A stretch of 64,000 bases of DNA from Lachnospiraceae bacterium (GCA_910575445.1 CAJTFW010000002.1:1-64000); one strand, 5' to 3'; shown: positions 39,073-48,839, counted from the first letter of the stretch. The notes: generated by a model not told the origin, from the letters alone. A program made the numbers and translations.

Positions 39073-39711
39073 ATGAAAATATTAATTGCTGGTGTGCGAA
39101 AAGATACAAAAAACTATGAAAAAGCGTTGGCTGATGGTCAGGTCTTATATGAGACAAATCTATACCCAGAAGAGTGTTCTTCTTATAGCGGGTTGCTGCT
39201 TCCAGGTGGGGGAGATATTCATCCATCTTATTTTGGGCAATCAGACAGAGGCTCTAAAAAGATAGAGAAGGAGCTTGACAGAGCACAGTTTGCACTTTTG
39301 GATGCTTTTGTACAGATGGGGCGCCCCGTCTTTGGTATCTGTCGTGGTATGCAGCTTATCAATGTCTATTTTGGCGGTGATGTTATACAACATCTGCCTA
39401 CTTATTATACCCATCAGTACAACGAAAAGGATCAGGTGCATCTTGTTCAGAATATGCCAGATTCTATCCTTTGGAATCTCTATGGGGATTCGTGTTTTGT
39501 CAACAGTGCGCACCATCAGGGATGTGGCAGGATTGGTTGCGGTCTGAAGGTTACACAGAATGCTCCTGACAGGGTGGTAGAGGCGATAGAGCACAGAGAG
39601 CGCCCCATTCTTGGTGTGCAATGGCATCCTGAGCGTATCCACAAGCTGCAACCATATCCTAGCTTAGCTAATGGTTCTGTATTGATTCGTTATTTTCTAA
39701 AGCTTCTGTGA
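39073..39711 (+). CDS. Class I glutamine amidotransferase-like hydrolase (PuuD type)
   Basis: A 212-residue gamma-glutamyl hydrolase-like protein. The catalytic nucleophile is in FGICRGMQLINV and the His-Glu pair in GVQWHPER; LLLPGGGDIHPSYFG is typical of the gamma-glutamyl-GABA hydrolase branch. No clear ribosome site stands before the ATG, so the start is uncertain. Its last 44 bases overlap the end of the opposing shikimate kinase gene, in which the two frames share coding DNA. Confidence 0.85.
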   Translation: MKILIAGVRKDTKNYEKALADGQVLYETNLYPEECSSYSGLLLPGGGDIHPSYFGQSDRGSKKIEKELDRAQFALLDAFVQMGRPVFGICRGMQLINVYFGGDVIQHLPTYYTHQYNEKDQVHLVQNMPDSILWNLYGDSCFVNSAHHQGCGRIGCGLKVTQNAPDRVVEAIEHRERPILGVQWHPERIHKLQPYPSLANGSVLIRYFLKLL

Positions 39712-40189
39712 TTTTTTTCACAATTTTTCGAATATCAAGTCCTTCTTCATCTATTATAATATGTGCATATTTTTCATACAAAGGAGTACGTACTTCCATC
39801 AAGTCTCTAAGTGTCTGGCCAGGCTTTAAGACTACTCCACGTTCATGGAGGTCTCCTAAGCGCTCTTTTAAGGTCTTATAGGATATTCTAAGATAAATTA
39901 CAGTTGATATTTCTTGCAAATGTTCCATTGCTGCCTGCCCATAGACAGCACTTCCTCCAGTGGCAATCACTGCTTGTTCTACACAAAGTGTTGCATTTAC
40001 CTGGTTCTCAATTTCCAGAAAACCTTTATCTCCATGTTCGGCAATTAATTCATGCAGAAGCTTTCCTGTCTGTTCTTGAATCTCCAAGTCTGAATCTACA
40101 AAGCGATACCCAAGCACTTTTGCTAATACAACACCAACTGTGCTTTTTCCAGCACCGGGCATGCCAATCAATGTGACGTTTTTTTTCAT
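39668..40189 (-). CDS. aroK: Shikimate kinase
   Basis: A 173-residue P-loop kinase that makes shikimate 3-phosphate in the aromatic amino acid pathway. The Walker A is GMPGAGKSTVG (residues 8-18), DSDLEIQ carries the metal/shikimate Asp, and TGGSAV is the shikimate loop; the LID region includes LGDLHERGVVLKPG. AAAGGAGC precedes the ATG. It is monocistronic and overlaps the amidotransferase gene at its 3' end. Confidence 0.94.
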   Translation of the reverse strand: MKKNVTLIGMPGAGKSTVGVVLAKVLGYRFVDSDLEIQEQTGKLLHELIAEHGDKGFLEIENQVNATLCVEQAVIATGGSAVYGQAAMEHLQEISTVIYLRISYKTLKERLGDLHERGVVLKPGQTLRDLMEVRTPLYEKYAHIIIDEEGLDIRKIVKKITEALENNESIQNH

Positions 40190-40286
40190 AAATTATAGCT
40201 CCTTTATCTTTATTATGTTTTTTCTTATTTTCTTATGTGCTTCTGCTTTTTGTCAACTGTTCTTTTTATGGTATAGAATAAAATAG

Positions 40287-40450
40287 TGACGCCAAGGCGG
40301 GAGGGCAGTAGGTTCCCAAAAGACCCCGCTCGCGCTTAATGAACGCCTATAGCGGTACTAAATTCGCGACTGCGCGTAGCCGCTTGCGCCCACCCCGTGC
40401 CGATGGCGTCCAATGGGTCTTTCAGGAACCTACTGCCCTCCCACCCTGGC
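40287..40450 (+). repeat. Foldback repeat element, copy B
   Basis: Same core as copy A. Its arms GGGAGGGCAGTAGGTTCC (40299-40316) and GGAACCTACTGCCCTCCC (40425-40442) are perfectly complementary over 18 bases but differ from the arms of A and C. It lacks the right flank shared by A and C. The interval 40190-40286 before it shows no gene. Confidence 0.88.
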
Positions 40451-40514
40451 TGATTACGGCTACCGATAGGATATAAAACATTATTGCATAATATTGTGTA
40501 AAGCATATAAGTGT

Positions 40515-40719
40515 AAGTGTTCCGCCCGAAGCGTACGTATCGAAGCCAATACACAGCTCGACAGGGAGGGGTAGATGTTCCTGCAAGACCCATTGGACGC
40601 CATCGGCACTTAGCGAGCGCAAGCGGATACGCGCAGTCGCGAGCTTAGTACCGCTATAGGCGTTCATTAAGCGCGAGCGGGGTCTTTTGGGAACATCTAC
40701 CCCTCCCTGCCGAGCGTCC
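40515..40719 (-). repeat. Foldback repeat element, copy C (inverted)
   Basis: Arms CAGGGAGGGGTAGATGTTCC (40562-40581) and GGAACATCTACCCCTCCCTG (40690-40709) are perfectly complementary over 20 bases, and GCTCG/CGAGC extends the stem. The core matches copies A and B on the opposite strand. Read on the minus strand it runs in the same order as A, including the ACGCTTCGG flank. Confidence 0.88.
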
Positions 40720-40769
40720 TTTACATCAAAAAAAGCATACACTAAAAACAATTTTCACACATTTCCCTC

Positions 40770-40798
40770 TTGACAAGAACCTCTTTCCCCCCTACAAT
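40770..40798 (+). promoter_or_regulatory. Promoter of the tyrS leader
   Basis: TTGACA (40770-40775) and TACAAT (40793-40798) are separated by 17 bases. Confidence 0.9.
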
Positions 40799-40804
40799 AA
40801 GCGA

Positions 40805-41080
40805 TAGAATCAGCGTTGAAAAGAACAAGTAATAATTGTAGTACTCCCACAGAAAGCAGCCGGTAGATGAGAGGCGCGGGAAGTTGCAGTTATGAATACC
40901 TCTTGGAGCTTCCCTCTGAAACCATAAGTGGCGCGTAGGAGGCGACGGTAGCACCCGTTATCGTGCCAGGGTATAGGCAGTACCCGCTAAGGCAATGTAT
41001 GCGTGAGCACATTGCAAAAAAAGGTGGTAACACGGGATGCGATGGCCCGTCCTTTTAGAAGGACAGGGTCTTTTATTTAT
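40805..41080 (+). promoter_or_regulatory. Tyrosine T-box leader
   Basis: The specifier loop is clear: AGTA then ATAATTG on the 5' side, and CAGTTAT then GAA-TAC on the 3' side, so the specifier codon is TAC (tyrosine). The T-box AAGGTGGTAACACGGG lies at 41021-41036 and a terminator built on GTCCTTTTAGAAGGAC with a T-rich tail ends the leader. Uncharged tRNA-Tyr should allow read-through into tyrS. Confidence 0.93.
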
Positions 41081-41105
41081 TTTATAGGAAGAAAAGGAGA
41101 AAAAG

Positions 41106-42326
41106 ATGAAAGTATACGAAGAATTAGTTGCCCGCGGTCTGATTGCGCAGGTGACAAATGAAGAAGAGATTCGGGATATGGTAAATAACGGAAAGGCTGT
41201 TTTTTATATTGGATTTGACCCAACGGCAGATAGTCTGCATGTAGGGCATTTTATGGCACTTTGTCTGATGAAACGGCTTCAGATGGCGGGAAACAGACCG
41301 ATTGCATTGATTGGCGGCGGAACAGCGATGATTGGGGACCCGTCTGGAAGGACTGATTTGCGGCAGATGATGACTACAGAGACCATTCAGCACAATGTGG
41401 ATTGTTTTAAGAAGCAGATGAGTAAATTTATTGACTTTTCGGATGGAAAGGCACTGATGGTCAATAATGCAGACTGGCTGCTGCCTTTGAATTATATTGA
41501 GATGATTCGCGAAGTTGGGGCTTATTTTAGTGTCAATACGATGCTGCGTGCAGAGTGCTATAAGAAGCGTATGGAAAAAGGGTTAAGCTTTTTGGAGTTT
41601 AACTATATGATTATGCAGAGCTATGACTTTTTGATGCTGTATGAGAAATATGGCTGCAATATGCAGTTTGGCGGGGATGACCAGTGGTCAAATATGCTTG
41701 GTGGCACAGAGCTGATTCGCAAAAAGCTTGGAAAAGATGCGCATGCGATGACCATTACGCTGCTTTTGAATTCGGAAGGGAACAAGATGGGAAAGACCGC
41801 AAAAGGCGCTGTGTGGCTTGACCCAGAGAAGACAACACCATATGAGTTCTATCAGTATTGGAGAAACGTGGCGGATGCAGATGTGCTAAAATGTCTTCGG
41901 ATGTTGACGTTCCTTCCATTAGAGCAGATAGATGAGATGGATACATGGGAGGGCAGCCAGTTAAATGAGGCGAAGGAGATTCTTGCCTATGAGTTGACAA
42001 AGATGATTCATGGGGAAGAGGAGGCAAAGAAGGCACAGGAGAGCGCAAGGGCTTTATTTGGAAGTGGAAATGCCGAGGAGATGCCAACCGCAGAACTTTC
42101 CATGGAGGACTTCCGGGATGGAAAGGTGGATATTTTAACAGTGGTGCATAAGTCAGGACTTTGTGCATCAAGGTCAGAGGCTAGGCGAAATGTGCAGCAA
42201 GGGGGCGTGACCGTTGACGGAGAGAAAGTAGCGGATATTGCAACCAGTTATACCGTAGAGCAGCTGCAAGCAGGATTGGTGGTTAAAAGAGGAAAGAAGA
42301 ATTTTAAGAAAGTTATAGTTTGTTAA
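41106..42326 (+). CDS. tyrS: Tyrosyl-tRNA synthetase
   Basis: A 406-residue class Ic synthetase. The HIGH-like motif is HVGH in [11 protein letters not shown] near residues 38-48, the KMSKS-like motif is KMGKT, and an S4 RNA-binding domain (about 340-400) closes the protein with [20 protein letters not shown]. The N-terminal DPTAD and GGDDQWSNM tyrosine-pocket segments are normal. GAAAAGGAG stands before the ATG. The tyrosine T-box directly upstream controls it. Downstream genes belong to the polysaccharide locus. Confidence 0.97.
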   Translation: MKVYEELVARGLIAQVTNEEEIRDMVNNGKAVFYIGFDPTADSLHVGHFMALCLMKRLQMAGNRPIALIGGGTAMIGDPSGRTDLRQMMTTETIQHNVDCFKKQMSKFIDFSDGKALMVNNADWLLPLNYIEMIREVGAYFSVNTMLRAECYKKRMEKGLSFLEFNYMIMQSYDFLMLYEKYGCNMQFGGDDQWSNMLGGTELIRKKLGKDAHAMTITLLLNSEGNKMGKTAKGAVWLDPEKTTPYEFYQYWRNVADADVLKCLRMLTFLPLEQIDEMDTWEGSQLNEAKEILAYELTKMIHGEEEAKKAQESARALFGSGNAEEMPTAELSMEDFRDGKVDILTVVHKSGLCASRSEARRNVQQGGVTVDGEKVADIATSYTVEQLQAGLVVKRGKKNFKKVIVC

Positions 42327-42379
42327 GAATTTGACATATTTTGAAAACAGATAATTTTTGACAGATGGAGGTAGATTGT

Positions 42380-43624
42380 TTGAAAGAGAGATATACGATT
42401 GCGATTGCAGGAACTGGATATGTAGGATTGTCGAATGCCATTTTATTGGCACAGCATCACAAAGTGTATGCAGTGGATATTATGCCAGAGAAGGTGGAGT
42501 TGATTAATCAGAAGAAGTCTCCGATTATTGATAAGGAGATTGAGGAGTATCTGGCAAAACACGAGTTGGATTTGACAGCGACAACAGATGACAGGATGGC
42601 TTATCAAGAGGCGGATTTTGTGATTATTTCTACACCGACGAATTATGACCCCGTAAAGAACTATTTTGATACAAGCTCCGTGGAACAGGTAATGCAGACC
42701 GTAAAAGAGTGTCATCCAGAGGCAGTGATGGTGGTGAAATCGACGGTTCCTGTAGGCTTTACAATAAGAATGAGAGAGAAATATGGAGTGGACAAACTGC
42801 TGTTCTCTCCTGAGTTTTTAAGAGAGGGAAGAGCGCTCTATGACAATCTCTATCCTTCTAGAATTATCGTGGGAGCGCCTGCGGAAGATACGGAACTTCA
42901 GAAGGCAGCACGTGTGTTTGCGGGGCTTTTAAAGGAAGGGGCACTAAAGGAAGAGATTGAGATACTTTTTATGGCGCCTACAGAGGCAGAGGCAGTGAAG
43001 CTGTTTGCCAATACGTATCTGGCACTTCGGGTATCGTATTTTAATGAGCTTGACACCTATGCAGAGGTGCATGGACTAGATGCAAAAAGTATTATTGAAG
43101 GAGTGTGCTTAGACCCCAGAATCGGAAGTCACTATAACAATCCTTCGTTTGGGTATGGCGGGTATTGTCTGCCCAAGGATACCAAACAGCTTTTGGCCAA
43201 TTATAAGGATGTACCAGAGAATCTGATACAGGCGATTGTAGATGCCAATGGGACAAGAAAGGACTTTATCGCAGATAAGGTGCTTGAAAAGGCTGGATAT
43301 TTTGAGGGAGCCAATGGAAGGAACGGACTTCCAGGTAAGCATGTAATTGTGGGTATCTATCGTCTGACAATGAAAGCAGGCAGTGACAATTTCCGCCAGA
43401 GTTCGATTCAGGGGGTGATGAAACGCATCAAGGCAAAAGGTGCAGAGGTGGTAGTCTATGAGCCAACGCTTCCAGGCGAAAGTATGTTCTTTGGCAGCAG
43501 GGTTATCAATGATTTAAAGAAATTTAAAGATATCTGTGGTGCAATTATCGCAAACCGCTATGATGCAGAACTTGACGATGTAGAGGACAAGGTATATACA
43601 AGGGATATTTTCCGAAGAGATTAA
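42380..43624 (+). CDS. UDP-glucose/nucleotide-sugar 6-dehydrogenase
   Basis: A 414-residue NAD-dependent enzyme that makes UDP-glucuronate (or a related uronic acid) for capsule sugars. The Rossmann motif is [10 protein letters not shown] near residue 12; the linker and catalytic part have [18 protein letters not shown], and [11 protein letters not shown] with catalytic Cys263. A TTG start at 42380 is preferred: GGAGG ends eight bases ahead, while the in-frame ATG at 42365 overlaps that site. It is the first gene of the forward polysaccharide block and follows tyrS by 53 bases without a visible terminator. Confidence 0.92.
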   Translation: MKERYTIAIAGTGYVGLSNAILLAQHHKVYAVDIMPEKVELINQKKSPIIDKEIEEYLAKHELDLTATTDDRMAYQEADFVIISTPTNYDPVKNYFDTSSVEQVMQTVKECHPEAVMVVKSTVPVGFTIRMREKYGVDKLLFSPEFLREGRALYDNLYPSRIIVGAPAEDTELQKAARVFAGLLKEGALKEEIEILFMAPTEAEAVKLFANTYLALRVSYFNELDTYAEVHGLDAKSIIEGVCLDPRIGSHYNNPSFGYGGYCLPKDTKQLLANYKDVPENLIQAIVDANGTRKDFIADKVLEKAGYFEGANGRNGLPGKHVIVGIYRLTMKAGSDNFRQSSIQGVMKRIKAKGAEVVVYEPTLPGESMFFGSRVINDLKKFKDICGAIIANRYDAELDDVEDKVYTRDIFRRD

Positions 43625-43633
43625 GAGGTATAA

Positions 43634-44887
43634 ATGAATATATTATATCTAAATACCACCTATCAGTGCGGCGGCGCGGAAAAAGTGACTGCTCAGTTGT
43701 TTCATGGGATGAAGCACAGAGGGCATCAGGTCTATCAGATTGTCAGCTATGATATGAGAAATGCAAAGCTGCCGCAAGATGTCCATGTGATTTACCATAA
43801 TCAGGCGATGCGGATATTTAATCGGCTGATTACGGGCAATCACAGCAACCAAAATCAAAGGATTTGGTATAGCAGAGAATATATTGCTTCCTTTATAAAA
43901 AGACATGCGATTGATGTGATTCATCTGCACAATCCACATGACAATTTCCTTGGCATTGAAGATATTAAGACATTGGCTAAGCTTCGGCCTGTGGTGTGGA
44001 CACTTCATGATTTCTGGGCGATGACAGGACACTGTACGTATCCCTATGGATGTGATGACAGATGGAAGAAGGGCTGTTTAACTTGTGATTGTCTTGGCAA
44101 TTATCCGGCGCTTCGAAAGGATGTGGCAGCAAAGCTTTATCAGGCAAAGAAAAAGGCTTTTTTGGAAGAAAAGATTGCTTTTACAGTGCCTTCTCAGTGG
44201 ATGCAGGAGCAGTTTGAAAGTTCGCATCTAAGAGGGCAGTATTGTCAGTGTATCTATAACAGTCTGGATACTAATATCTGGCAGCCGCTTGACAAACAAA
44301 AAGTAAGGGCACAATATCAGCTGGATGTTCAGGGAAAAGTGCTTGGTTTTATCGCTGCGGACCCACAGAAGAAATTAAAAGGAATGGACCTTTTGTTGGA
44401 AGCGCTTGCACAGCTTAAAGACCCAGAAGATTATCTGTTATTGGTGGCTGGCAGAGAAAATCATACATTTGACAAATTGCGAACAAAATTTCAGATTCGG
44501 CATCTGGGATATCTAAAGACACAAAAAGAATTAAATGAGTTCTATGCAATGGCAGATGTGTTAGTGAATCCATCCGTTTATGAGACCTTTGGGCTGACCA
44601 ATATCGAAGCGATGGCTGCTCAGACACCCGTGATAGCATTTCCGGTATGTACGATGCCAGAGCTTGTGGACAAGTCCTGTGGATGGATTGCAAAGGAAGT
44701 AAGTGCAGCAGCGCTTGCAGAAATGATACAGAAGGCTTTTTTGGACCCTGGTATTTTACAGGAAAAAGGAATTGCCAGCCGTGCAAAGGCCGTACAGTGC
44801 TTTTCAGAAGAAGTTATGTTGCAGCAGTTTGAAGAACTTTATAAAACACTTGTGATTCCAGAGAAAGAACACCACGCGAGAGGATAG
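43634..44887 (+). CDS. GT4-family glycosyltransferase
   Basis: A 417-residue GT-B glycosyltransferase. The N-terminal acceptor domain starts LNTTYQCGGAEKVT (a glycine-rich loop); HDFWAMTGHCTYPYGC and two more cysteine clusters (CLTCDC) lie near 130-155; the C-terminal domain has the E-x7-E motif in YETFGLTNIEAMA (about 315-327). HDFW-type enzymes with this cysteine-rich insertion occur in polysaccharide clusters. It should use a nucleotide sugar at the inner face of the membrane; donor and acceptor are unknown. Confidence 0.88.
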   Translation: MNILYLNTTYQCGGAEKVTAQLFHGMKHRGHQVYQIVSYDMRNAKLPQDVHVIYHNQAMRIFNRLITGNHSNQNQRIWYSREYIASFIKRHAIDVIHLHNPHDNFLGIEDIKTLAKLRPVVWTLHDFWAMTGHCTYPYGCDDRWKKGCLTCDCLGNYPALRKDVAAKLYQAKKKAFLEEKIAFTVPSQWMQEQFESSHLRGQYCQCIYNSLDTNIWQPLDKQKVRAQYQLDVQGKVLGFIAADPQKKLKGMDLLLEALAQLKDPEDYLLLVAGRENHTFDKLRTKFQIRHLGYLKTQKELNEFYAMADVLVNPSVYETFGLTNIEAMAAQTPVIAFPVCTMPELVDKSCGWIAKEVSAAALAEMIQKAFLDPGILQEKGIASRAKAVQCFSEEVMLQQFEELYKTLVIPEKEHHARG

Positions 44888-44897
44888 AGGAATAATT

Positions 44898-45806
44898 ATG
44901 CTTGTAGGTAAAATAGCAGACCAGCTAGGAAATCAGATGTTTACCTATGCTTCTTTAAAGACGATTGCCAGGGACAGAAAAGAAGATTTTTATTTTATCC
45001 GGGCACATAATGACAGAATCAACGATTCTGACAAGCGCTATGGCAATGAAATCCATACGATGTTTCCCAATATTCAGGGAGAATTTTTAGAAGAATTACC
45101 AAAAGAGGTGACACATACCTATCATGAGCCACCCATCGTAGAGCGCAAGACCAATTATCAGAAAGAAGCGCTTCAAGTGCCAGAAAATACATTGATGCTT
45201 GGACATTTTATTTCCTGTCAATACTTTGTACACAGAATACAGGAAGTATGGGATTGGTTTGCTTTTCCAGAGGATGTCGAAGTACAAGTACAAGAAGAAT
45301 TTCAGAAGCTTTGCAAAGACTACCCTGACAGATTGCTGGTGTCTGTTCATTTTCGGGTAGGAGAGGACTATGTGCGTCAAGGCTTTCGCATTCGGGATGC
45401 TTACTGGCTCAAGGCAGCGGAATATCTGATGCAAAAGAGCGAGAAAAAGCCACTTTTTCTAGTGTTTTATGATAAAAAAGCAAAGATTGTAGAAAAATTC
45501 ACAAATACTTATGAGTGTGTCGTCTGCCGTGGTTCTCTGCTTCATGACCTGTGTATGATGTCCAAATGTGAGAAACAGATTATCAGCAATAGCTCTTTCG
45601 CTATTATGTCTGCGGTACTCAATCAGAGAGAGAATGTTGAGATTATCCGTCCATCAGTATATCCAGTCGGTCAATATTTTCAACCGCAGGATTGTTTTAT
45701 GGAGTCCTGGACGATTATAGAGGCTCATCAGAGTATACGCTCAAAGGGAAAATATTGGTGGATGCGAGCGAAAGGTAGGCTTTTAAAACTGATAAGAAAC
45801 AGGTAA
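44898..45806 (+). CDS. GT11-like alpha-1,2-fucosyltransferase homologue
   Basis: A 302-residue GT11-type protein. The family N terminus is recognisable as GKIADQLGNQMFTYASLK, and the C-terminal motif appears as IISNSSFAIMSAVLN. The donor-binding motif HxRRGDY of the family is altered to HFRVGEDY, with one arginine replaced and one residue inserted, so donor use or activity may differ. GAGGAATA precedes the ATG. It lies 10 bases after the GT4 gene. A second GT11 gene, with intact motif but a frameshift, lies at 50441-51351. Confidence 0.8.
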   Translation: MLVGKIADQLGNQMFTYASLKTIARDRKEDFYFIRAHNDRINDSDKRYGNEIHTMFPNIQGEFLEELPKEVTHTYHEPPIVERKTNYQKEALQVPENTLMLGHFISCQYFVHRIQEVWDWFAFPEDVEVQVQEEFQKLCKDYPDRLLVSVHFRVGEDYVRQGFRIRDAYWLKAAEYLMQKSEKKPLFLVFYDKKAKIVEKFTNTYECVVCRGSLLHDLCMMSKCEKQIISNSSFAIMSAVLNQRENVEIIRPSVYPVGQYFQPQDCFMESWTIIEAHQSIRSKGKYWWMRAKGRLLKLIRNR

Positions 45807-45832
45807 GATTTGTTGCAGACTGAATTTTACAG

Positions 45833-45860
45833 TTGCAACCTGGGGTTTTTATGGTATAAT
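45833..45860 (+). promoter_or_regulatory. Promoter before the initiating transferase gene
   Basis: TTGCAA (45833-45838) and perfect TATAAT (45855-45860) are 16 bases apart. The inverted repeat GTTGCA...TGCAAC (45812-45839) overlaps the -35 box and could be a regulator site. Confidence 0.8.
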
Positions 45861-45912
45861 GAGCGTGTTAGTTTCTATTTTAAAGAACGAATAAAGTTGA
45901 TTGGTGTCGAAT

Positions 45913-47337
45913 ATGTATCGAAAGAGAAATCAGTTTATGGAAATCATGATCTGCTTAGTAGATGCTGCAGCTGTGCTGTTCAGCCTCTTTGTGGCAGGCA
46001 TGATACGATATCAGAGTATCTATTCATTGGCATTTGGAGAAAATCTGAGAAGTCTGTGCAGTGTAGTGGTGGTATTACATGTGGCAGCTTTTTATTTTAT
46101 GAAAATATATGAGGGCTTCTTTAAAAGAGGGCGCTACTCAGAACTGCTTCTTTCTATTAAATACAATCTGATTCTGGTTGCCGGAGCATCGCTTCTTGGT
46201 TTTGGGATGAAAAGTGAAGTATTTACCTCTCGATTGGTCATGGGATACTTTTTTGTATTAAATGTGATTATGGTTTGGCTGGTGCATCTCTTTATCCGCA
46301 ACAAAGACCGCATCTTCCGTTTTAGCCACAAAAAGGAGATAAATCTTCTGCTAGTGACAACACGTGAACATCTGCCACGAATCTTAGAGCGCTTTGGACG
46401 CTCCAAAGAGACCTGCTGGAAGATAACAGGGGTTGTACTGCTAGATGAAGAAGCAAGCGAAGACCTTTTAGAAGGAATTCCCATAATCTCTGACCGTGGC
46501 GAAGAATATCTGGAATTTGCCACACAGAATGTCGTCGACGAAGTCTTTATCCAAGTGGACGATATGCAAAGCCGGGAGCATTTCCTGAAAAATATGATTT
46601 TAGAATTTGAAAAGATGGGAGTTGTAGTCAACCTGAACCTAGACCTGTTTGACCTTGGCCTGACCGGTGAAAAGCGAATCTACAACCTAGAGCAATACCA
46701 TGTCGTCGCCTTTTCTAGCCGCCTGTTTGACTATCGAATGGTGATGATTAAACGTCTGGTGGATATTATTGGCTCTTTGATAGGGATTTTGCTTACCATT
46801 ATCATCGGTATTTTCCTGGCTCCTATCTTACTCTTAGAATCCAAAGGACCACTGATTTTCTGTCAGAAAAGAGTAGGTGTCAATGGCCGTATCTTTAATT
46901 TTTACAAATTCCGTTCCATGTACGCCGATGCAGAAGAACGAAAGAAAGAGCTGATGGCCCAGAATGAGATGCAGGGCCTGATGTTTAAGATGGAAAATGA
47001 CCCACGTATCACAAAGACCGGAGCCTTTATCCGCAAGACCAGCATCGATGAGCTTCCGCAGTTTTGGAATGTCCTAAAAGGCGATATGAGTCTCGTAGGC
47101 ACACGCCCACCGACACTCGATGAGTATCAGCAGTATAGCTATTACCAGAAGCGAAGGATTAGCTTCCGCCCAGGGATTACAGGGCTTTGGCAGATTAGTG
47201 GGAGGAATGATATCAAGGAATTTGACGAAGTTGTGAGACTGGATTTGGAATATATTGATAATTGGTCCTTGCTTTTAGATTTTAAAATTATTATGAGAAC
47301 CATATGGGTGGTCTTACGAGGAAGCGGAGCAAAATAA
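45913..47337 (+). CDS. Initiating sugar-phosphate transferase (WbaP/WcaJ type)
   Basis: A 474-residue polyprenyl-phosphate hexose-1-phosphate transferase that starts repeat-unit synthesis on undecaprenyl phosphate. The N-terminal part has four hydrophobic helices (about 8-115), a CoA-binding-like domain follows (about 135-250), and the catalytic part begins with MIKRLVDIIGSLIG (about 278) and contains QKRVGVNGRIFNFYKFRSM, DELPQFWNVLKGDMSLVGTRPP, and PGITGLWQISGRN. The ATG at 45913 is chosen; no strong ribosome site is visible and a TTG at 45901 is possible. It has its own promoter at 45833. Quoted parts are separate motifs. Confidence 0.92.
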   Translation: MYRKRNQFMEIMICLVDAAAVLFSLFVAGMIRYQSIYSLAFGENLRSLCSVVVVLHVAAFYFMKIYEGFFKRGRYSELLLSIKYNLILVAGASLLGFGMKSEVFTSRLVMGYFFVLNVIMVWLVHLFIRNKDRIFRFSHKKEINLLLVTTREHLPRILERFGRSKETCWKITGVVLLDEEASEDLLEGIPIISDRGEEYLEFATQNVVDEVFIQVDDMQSREHFLKNMILEFEKMGVVVNLNLDLFDLGLTGEKRIYNLEQYHVVAFSSRLFDYRMVMIKRLVDIIGSLIGILLTIIIGIFLAPILLLESKGPLIFCQKRVGVNGRIFNFYKFRSMYADAEERKKELMAQNEMQGLMFKMENDPRITKTGAFIRKTSIDELPQFWNVLKGDMSLVGTRPPTLDEYQQYSYYQKRRISFRPGITGLWQISGRNDIKEFDEVVRLDLEYIDNWSLLLDFKIIMRTIWVVLRGSGAK

Positions 47338-47380
47338 AAGTAATCAGCATCTACCCGAACAAAAATTAGGAGGAAAAGGG

Positions 47381-48826
47381 ATGAATGAGAATTATACAAA
47401 CATGTATGAAGATGAGATGGAAATCAATCTTATTGATTTGATGTTCTATCTATTGCGTCAGTGGAGAACACTACTGATTGTATTGGTGATAGGAGCTTTA
47501 GCTGGAGGCGGAATCCATATGATAAAGAGGTCACAAGCTCTAACTCCGGCTTCAGAAGAAAGTGAAAAAATAGACTATACAGACTATGAAGTGGAACCTG
47601 AAGTACGTTCCAATATGGAGATTGCATGTGAATATAGAGCATTGTATGATAAACAGCTAGAATATAATGAGAATTCACTCGTTATGAAAATGGATCCAAG
47701 CAAGGTATATTACGGGGAATTAAAATATTATCTTGCAGCAGGAGATAATACCAGATTGGTTTCTGAGATGTATACCAGTATCTTTGCTGATAATGAGATT
47801 TTAGAAGAGCTGAAGCGTGCAGGGGGACTTGATTGCGATATTCAGTATATTCGAGAACTGATAAGCAGTTCGGCAAGTAGGGAACGCGGAGACTCCATCG
47901 AGATTCATAATGTAGTCAGTGAACTTCTAGAGAACCTTGAGCTTGGCTATAACAATTCTGTTGTTTATTTTACATTGTATTATTCTGAAGAGGAAGCTAC
48001 CCAAAATATGATGAAAGTCATCCAAGAAAAAGTGAATGAGATGACGACAGATTTACAAGCACAATATGGCGAATTTACCTTTGCAGAATTAAATAATAGT
48101 GTTCGCTTAACATTAAACAATGATTATCTAAATCGGCAGAAGACAGCGGTAGATACTCTGAATACTTACTTAGGGAATATTACAAGGATTGAAGGAACAT
48201 TTGAAGAAGAGGATTTAGAATATTACAAATCAGAATATTTAAGCCGAGAGGAACTTTTAGAAGAGGAATCCGTAGAGGAAGTGGTAGAATTTAATAGCGC
48301 AAAAAGCCTTATCAAGTGGCTTTTGGTAGCGATATTTTTAGCGTGTGTATGTTGGGGTGGCTATTATTGTGTAAAATACCTCTTTGACAAACGTATTAAG
48401 ACTTCTGATGAACTCCAAGATATGTATCATCTGCGTATTCTGGGAAAACTTGCAAAACCACAAGAAGAGAAAAATATCATTGACAAAAAGTTAGCAGAGC
48501 TTGAGCGAAAAGCAAGTAGTCCCGCAGATTCTATCTCCCATGTAAAGGGAATGGTTCTCTCTCTGAATAAGAAAAATATTTTGTTTAGTGGGAATCTGAG
48601 TAAGAATTCTTTGGAGATTGTACAAGGGCTTTGGGAGAAAGAGCCAAGCTTTAAACATATGGGCTTTGTTCACCAGGACGATAAGGCACTGCATGAGGCC
48701 AAGAAGGCAGAAGGTGTGATAATTGTTGCTGAAGTAAATGAGACGGTGTCTAGGGAGATTAGAAGAGAACTAGAAGTATGTAGAATACAAGGGATTCCGG
48801 TGTTGGGGACGGTTGTGGTGGAATAG
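47381..48826 (+). CDS. Wzz-like chain-length protein with kinase-like C terminus
   Basis: A 481-residue polysaccharide co-polymerase. Helices at about 31-50 and 309-334 flank a long extracellular helical domain, as in Wzz/CapA proteins. The C-terminal 120 residues are cytoplasmic and resemble a BY-kinase fold: KGMVLSLNKKNILFSGNLSK stands where a P-loop would be, but no GxxxxGK[ST] is present, and EGVIIVAEVNE resembles a Walker-type strand. So it may be a pseudo-kinase partner. AGGAGG precedes the ATG. No separate BY-kinase is in the window. Confidence 0.82.
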   Translation: MNENYTNMYEDEMEINLIDLMFYLLRQWRTLLIVLVIGALAGGGIHMIKRSQALTPASEESEKIDYTDYEVEPEVRSNMEIACEYRALYDKQLEYNENSLVMKMDPSKVYYGELKYYLAAGDNTRLVSEMYTSIFADNEILEELKRAGGLDCDIQYIRELISSSASRERGDSIEIHNVVSELLENLELGYNNSVVYFTLYYSEEEATQNMMKVIQEKVNEMTTDLQAQYGEFTFAELNNSVRLTLNNDYLNRQKTAVDTLNTYLGNITRIEGTFEEEDLEYYKSEYLSREELLEEESVEEVVEFNSAKSLIKWLLVAIFLACVCWGGYYCVKYLFDKRIKTSDELQDMYHLRILGKLAKPQEEKNIIDKKLAELERKASSPADSISHVKGMVLSLNKKNILFSGNLSKNSLEIVQGLWEKEPSFKHMGFVHQDDKALHEAKKAEGVIIVAEVNETVSREIRRELEVCRIQGIPVLGTVVVE

Positions 48827-48839
48827 ATGAGAGAAATAG

